A stretch of 64,000 nt of DNA from Capra hircus (Eukaryota; Chordata; Mammalia; Artiodactyla; Bovidae), in assembly GCF_001704415.2 (NCBI RefSeq), contig NC_030813.1, forward strand, positions 15,952,001 to 16,016,000. The letters are read 5' to 3'. The position numbers and the translations under genes are program-made. Under the pieces are notes generated by a model, which saw nothing but the letters and a program-made list of their open reading frames with translations, did no database searches and was not told the origin of the DNA. Shown piece by piece: positions 59,417-64,000 of the stretch. Within the stretch, counting starts at the first letter, position 1. Each line of letters starts with the position of its first letter.

Positions 59417-59949
59417 GTAATAATCTTCTGTTTACTCATTAAGGTCTTTTCCTTTAGTGGCCATCATTAGCCTACAGAAGTCAAAGTAAGACAGGGACAT
59501 GGCGCTGAAAAGCAGAGTAGAGAATGTCAGGTTCAGCATCTGGAGGGCTGCCTTGTAGGTGTGCGGGTTGGTTGCTGCCCGTGGTTCTGAAGGGACCAAG
59601 ACTGAGGCTCAAGATATTGAACAATTGGGATGGCCTTGGCCTGGGCCAGACCATTGTCTTTGGTCCCTGGTCCCTGGAGCCCTGGGGGAAAGACACCCAA
59701 GCAGAGGAATTGGGGGATGGGAGGGGTTTGCTCAGGATGGCTGCTGTTTACTAGTTGGTACAGAGATGTTTCAGGACTTTCCCAACCAGTGTGGCTGCGA
59801 GGCCCGCCCAGGGCACAGCAGTGGCCCGCCGGCCTGGTGGAGGAGGAAGCAGCAGGCCTCTGTCTGTTCTGTGCATTGACCTTGGGCTTGGAGGAGCTTA
59901 TTATTTAATAAGACCTAGACTGATTTTTTTTTAAACTTTTCCTAAACAG
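59417..59949 (+). other. CASP6: CASP6 intron 2
   Basis: 533 bp, no repeat recognised. Overlapping open frames at 59524-59908 have no recognised domain. Confidence 0.5.
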
Positions 59950-60096
59950 AGAAATATTTGATCCAACTGAAAAGTACAAAATGGACCACAAAAGGAGAGG
60001 AATTGCGTTAATCTTCAATCATGAGAGGTTCTTCTGGCACTTAACCCTGCCAAACAGGCCGGGCACCAGTGCCGACAGAGACAATCTTAGGCGCAG
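59950..60096 (+). CDS. CASP6: Caspase-6, exon 3
   Basis: This 147-bp exon encodes REIFDPTEKYKMDHKRRG, then IALIFNHERFFWHLTLPNRP and GTSADRDNLRR. It starts the large subunit of the caspase fold. The first strand IALIFNHERF and the Arg in NRPGTSADRDNL are conserved; that Arg (residue 64 by my count) lies in the S1 pocket that binds substrate Asp. The acceptor is CTAAACAG and the donor GTAGTA. Confidence 0.97.
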
Positions 60097-60512
60097 GTAG
60101 TACTGTTTTATTTAACATCCAGGTGGTCAGATATTTAAGCGATAACTACTTATCCGCACTGTACACATAACAGAGCAAGAGTATTTGGGGATGAACCTCA
60201 CTTGGGCTCAGCCTCCCCTAAGAACTTGCCTGAATTTTCCCCCTAATCCTGTTCTATTAAATGTTAACAGTCTTTGCATTCTTATAAATATATCTGCATA
60301 GTAGACGGCAGTATTCTAACTTAAATCAGTTACCATGAATAAATCCCTTCCTGCCATGGATAATCGAGGAAAACCATCATTGTCATATTTTTCTTTCTCC
60401 CTAAAGAAAAGTCAATTTATATGTCATAAAAATGAGTATAGATTCCTCAAATAATTAGGAGTATATGACAGTTTTGAATAGCTCATAAGCTAGTATCCAA
60501 TTTAATCTCCAG
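60097..60512 (+). other. CASP6: CASP6 intron 3
   Basis: 416 bp of AT-rich sequence, no feature. Confidence 0.5.
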
Positions 60513-60589
60513 GTTTTCAGATCTAGGATTTGAAGTAAAATGTTTTGATGATCTTAGAGCAGAAGAACTGTTGCTCAAAATTCATGAGG
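60513..60589 (+). CDS. CASP6: Caspase-6, exon 4
   Basis: This 77-bp exon encodes FSDLGFEVKCFDDLRAEELL, then LKIHE, the helix-strand-helix part of the large subunit. The acceptor is ATCTCCAG and the donor GTAAGT. Phases match exons 3 and 5. Confidence 0.97.
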
Positions 60590-61003
60590 GTAAGTAGTTT
60601 TCCTATTCATCTTCCTTTGATGGGACTGAGTAGTTTTTAATTATCCTTGTATGGAGATAGGTCCAAGTAATTAACTTGTAAAAAAGGCATGTCAATTAAT
60701 TTAGCATGGGTTATAGGTTTTGGTTGTGCCTCTCTGATTATACGTTACTCAGCAGATTTAGAGACCTTTGCATATAATGCCTACCAAGTTATAGTTTATA
60801 TACCACTGGTTACAGTCTGTTACTCTGGAAATGAATGTAATGATCTTTTCATTTGGCAATTAAAAGCCCAAGATGCAAATACTACAGATGCTGGGCAGTC
60901 ATTTTTTAACTGACTCCTTCCACACCCAAGTTTTCTACTGACTTCAAAATACTGCTGGTTTACATACATTATCTCATAATTTCTACATCACTATGCAGTA
61001 GGT

Positions 61004-61271
61004 TGGAGAAGGAAATGGCACCCCACTCCAGTGTTCTTGCTTAGAGAATCCCATGGAGAGAGGAGCCTGGAAGGCTGCTGTCCATAGGGTCACACAGAGT
61101 TGGACACAGCTGAAGCGACTTAGCAGGCATGCATGCACTGGAGAAGGAAATGGCACCCCACTCCAGGGTTCTTGCCTGGAGAATCCCAGGGACAGGGGAG
61201 CCTGGTGGGCTGCCGTCTATGGGGTCGCACAGAGTTGGATGCGACTGAAGCGACTTAGCAGCAGCAGCAGC
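61004..61271 (+). mobile_element. Bov-A2 SINE (dimer), sense
   Basis: Two Bov-A units with a GCATGCATGCA linker at about 61127-61138 and an (AGC)n tail. Perfect 11-bp duplication ATGCAGTAGGT at 60993-61003 and 61272-61282. Confidence 0.97.
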
Positions 61272-61387
61272 ATGCAGTAGGTAAATTAACAACTTAATGT
61301 GTATAGTAATCACTACAAGTCATGGGTTTTTAAGTAACTTGTCAATGGACTATTAGAACAACTGCATCATTAAACTTTCTTCAGAAC

Positions 61388-62100
61388 TTTTTTTTAAAAA
61401 TTGAGGTATAATTGACATACAGAGGAGCCTGGTATGCTGCAGGCCACGGGGTCGCATTTGTGTACATTGGGGAACGATCGCCACCATTAAGTCTAGTTAC
61501 CGTCTGTCACCGTTCGTAGTTACAGACTCTTTTCTAGTGACTTTTAAGATTTATTCTCTTAGCAACTTTCAAATATGCTAACTGTAGTCATCATGCTGTA
61601 CATTAACATCCCCAGGACTTACGTATTTTGTAACTGCAAGTTTATACCTTTGGCCCCTTCACCATTTTGCCTCACACTTCTCCTTTCCCCTGCCCCAGCT
61701 GCCACGAGTCTGCTCTCTGCAACTTTGAACTTGGTTTTGCTTGCTGGGTTTTTAGTTCCCACATATAGTGACGTGATCGCGTCCTTCTCTGACTTGAGTC
61801 ACTTAACATAATGCCCTCAGGGTTCACCTGTGTTGTTGCAAATTGCACATTTTCCCTTTTTTAATGACTGAATGCTCACCCATTGTACATGTACAGACCA
61901 CACTTCCCTTATCCGTTCATCTATTAGTGGGCATTTAGGTTGTTTCTGTATCTTGGCTGTTGCAGTAATGCTGCAGAGAATACAAGGGCTCGTGTGTCTT
62001 TACAAGTTAGCGTTTTTAGCGTTTTTGGATATATACCCAGAAGTGGAAGTGTAGTATATGGTAGCTCTGTTTTTAATTTTTTGAGGACCCTCATACCAGG
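61388..62100 (-). mobile_element. Older L1 3'UTR, antisense, with a SINE shard
   Basis: T run, 'attgaggtataattgacatac' and later 'ttaggttgtttctgtatcttgg' mark a reversed L1 3' end. About 36 bp of Bov-A sequence (61420-61456) is embedded near its left end. Confidence 0.75.
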
Positions 62101-62608
62101 GTTCCTCTTTAATCTGTAAATAATTTCACCTGGCTGCTCCCCACCTTTCCTACTTTGCTCGCTCCTCAGCTTTGGAGGGCATCCGCCTCGTGTCTTAACA
62201 CTCTTTGGGAAGCTCCAAGCGCTGTAGACACATGCTGGCACTGCCTCCCTTCAAGGTGCAGCGACACGGAGGGAAGTGTTACGGGGTAGTTCCCGTGTCT
62301 GCCCTAAGAAGGTCTCTGCTGATTCAAAGAAACTTCTTAGGCGTTCCCCATAATAATCCCTTTAGGTTTTCCATGTCATTATTCTGTGTTTTAAAAAAGC
62401 TAACAAAAACCTGTTCAAACTCTTACTTCTTTGAACTGTAATAATTTGGATGTTTAAAAGTCAGATATTGTATTGTATAAATTCTTGCTTAATTTAAATA
62501 AGTTGTTTCATTAGACATTTTATAATAAAATTTTCCCTCAATTATCTGAAACTTTAGATACTAAGTACCTTATTTTCATTTCTAAATAACTTTTGGGGTC
62601 CTTTTTAG

Positions 62609-62784
62609 CATCAACTGCTAGCCACGTAGATGCAGATTGCTTTTTGTGTGTTTTCCTGAGTCACGGTGAAGGCAACCACATCTACGCATATGATGCCAAA
62701 ATTGAAATTCAGACGTTAACAGGCTTGTTCAAAGGAGACAAGTGTCAGAGCCTGGTTGGAAAACCCAAGATATTTATCATTCAG
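62609..62784 (+). CDS. CASP6: Caspase-6, exon 5 with catalytic His
   Basis: This 176-bp exon runs from ASTASHVDADCFLCVFLSHG to SLVGKPKIFIIQ. The SHG motif holds the catalytic histidine, residue 121 by my count of the joined exons, as in human. It ends exactly before the QACRG segment with the catalytic Cys, which must be in the next exon beyond the window. The acceptor is CCTTTTTAG and the donor GTAAGA, phase 0. No frame breaks in exons 1-5. Confidence 0.97.
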
Positions 62785-64000
62785 GTAAGACTGATTACGT
62801 TATAATCTTAATTATAAAGGCCATAGTTCTATACATGTGATTAGAAAGAACTAAAGCTGATTTTGGAAGTTAACTTTCTCCAGTAATCGGAAAAGGCCCT
62901 TTTTGAATCCTAGCCAATCAGAGTTGCAGCTTCAGCTGTTAGTGGTAGTTCTTTAACATAAAGATGCTCAGAATCTTTATTACTTGGAACTGACTCAAAA
63001 TAATGAATATTACTTGGCAATGACTCCCTGGCCCAGCCCAGTGTCAAGGTAGGGCCTCTGGAGAAGGTGTCTACTGATGGACCACGGCAGTGGGGCACTG
63101 CCTGTTCAGACCAGGTTTGGTCTGGTAGCTGGAGAACATGCCAGCCAGTGAGGAGAAGGTGGGCATGAAGACTTCTAGTTCCAGCTAGACTTCTAGTCCT
63201 TTCACGTTTTCCCTTAGGCCAAGATGGGTCTAGCCGCTGCCCAACTTGTAGTAAGAATAAAAATATTTTGGGAGGCCTGAATAACATCCCCTTTGTTACC
63301 TCAGTAGGGATTTCTGGGAAAAAATGAGAATTCCTGATGTTGCTGGGCTGCATGAAGGACCCGGGCACCTTTCACACCCCGCCATTCCTTGAGAGAGGGA
63401 GTAGGGGGCTACTTAAAAAAAAAGTCAAGGATGACTCCCTGGTTTCTTGTTTGGACTGTGGCACTGGGGCGTCTGTGAGATGTGTTGGAAATACAGGTCG
63501 AAACTGAGACAGGCGGCCTAGGCTAGAGAAGTTAGTTGGGAGTAACGAGGGGGTGGATGGTAATGGAGACAGGTGGCCCGGGTTAGAGAATTACACTGGG
63601 ACAGTGATGAGCGGATAGAGGGTTCTGGGAGGCATGGGAGTGGATGAGCTCCTCCGTGTCAAGGATCCCCTGAAGAAGGCGTATAGAGGGAATTCCTTTG
63701 CGGCCCATTGACAGCACTCAGTGCCATCGCTGCCAGGGCTCCAGCTTCAGTCCCTGTTGGAAAACTAAGACCCCACGAGCTGCGTGGTGCCACCAAAAAC
63801 AAGTGGAGAACAGAACTGAGGGATGCTGATGAGGAATGGGCAGAGGGAAGACAATGAGGAGGACACCTCAGAAGAACAGGAGAAAAATCACAAGAATGAT
63901 GGGTGATTGTTTATGAAAAAGGGAGTAGCCAGCACCATCAGGCACCAAAGCAAGGAAAATGTTTTGCCAAGTTATTTGATTTCTCTATGCCTCAGATTCT
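62785..64000 (+). other. CASP6: CASP6 intron 5, to the window edge
   Basis: I found no QACRG-encoding exon here. A diverged two-copy tandem of about 65 bp ('gagacaggYggcc' units) lies at 63490-63605. A CHR SINE lies at 63686-63800. Confidence 0.6.
63686..63800 (+). mobile_element. CHR-type SINE, sense, diverged
   Basis: 'gggaattcctttgcggccc' start and 'actaagaccccacgagctgcg' body. Confidence 0.8.

Larger units (their letters stand above)
60590..62608 (+). other. CASP6: CASP6 intron 4
   Basis: 2.0 kb with a Bov-A2 SINE and an L1 remnant, listed separately; the rest is unclassified. Confidence 0.6.

Noticed and set aside
1..64000. A novel multi-gene or defence-type system
   Set aside because: The window is a conserved mammalian three-gene locus with ruminant retroposons; gene content and order are ordinary.

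Overview
This is ordinary nuclear DNA from a ruminant, most likely a bovid such as cattle or a close relative. Two things show it. The coding exons match mammalian CFI, PLA2G12A and CASP6. The spaces between them are filled with ruminant-specific retroposons: BovB LINEs, Bov-tA and Bov-A2 SINEs, cetartiodactyl CHR (tRNA-Glu) SINEs and ruminant L1 3' ends. Species within the bovids cannot be fixed from the sequence alone. The gene order CFI - PLA2G12A - CASP6, all on the + strand here, is the conserved mammalian order (human 4q25).

Layout. Positions 1-13995 hold the 3' part of CFI (complement factor I): six exons covering a short linker, the furin-type processing site and the whole trypsin-like light chain, with stop codon and poly(A) signal. 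Positions 13995-26430 are intergenic and repeat-rich. They include a BovB copy with an inverted 5' end, an ERV-type LTR nested in an older MaLR LTR, and a 45-bp BovB stub. PLA2G12A (group XIIA secreted phospholipase A2) is complete: CpG-island promoter near 26430-27020, four coding exons between 26791 and 37993, and a long 3'UTR to about 40995 that carries a Bov-A SINE. Positions 41000-47190 are intergenic and carry three more sense BovB copies, the last ending about 440 bp before the CASP6 start codon. CASP6 (caspase-6) starts in a CpG island at 47190-47880 (ATG at 47598). Exons 1-5 are present up to the catalytic His; the exon with the catalytic Cys lies beyond the right edge. CASP6 intron 1 (11.7 kb) contains a 3.6-kb antisense L1 and a strongly diverged minisatellite of about 1.8 kb.

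The three genes do unrelated jobs: control of complement C3b/C4b, extracellular phospholipid hydrolysis, and apoptotic proteolysis. Nothing in the window suggests co-regulation, and I found no new multi-gene system. The points most worth a second look are the BovB insertion structures with exact target-site duplications, the minisatellite, a likely move of one N-glycosylation sequon in CFI, a small upstream ORF in PLA2G12A, a TEID prodomain site in CASP6, and BovB copies abutting the CASP6 promoter. Family comparisons with human proteins are from memory; no search was run.
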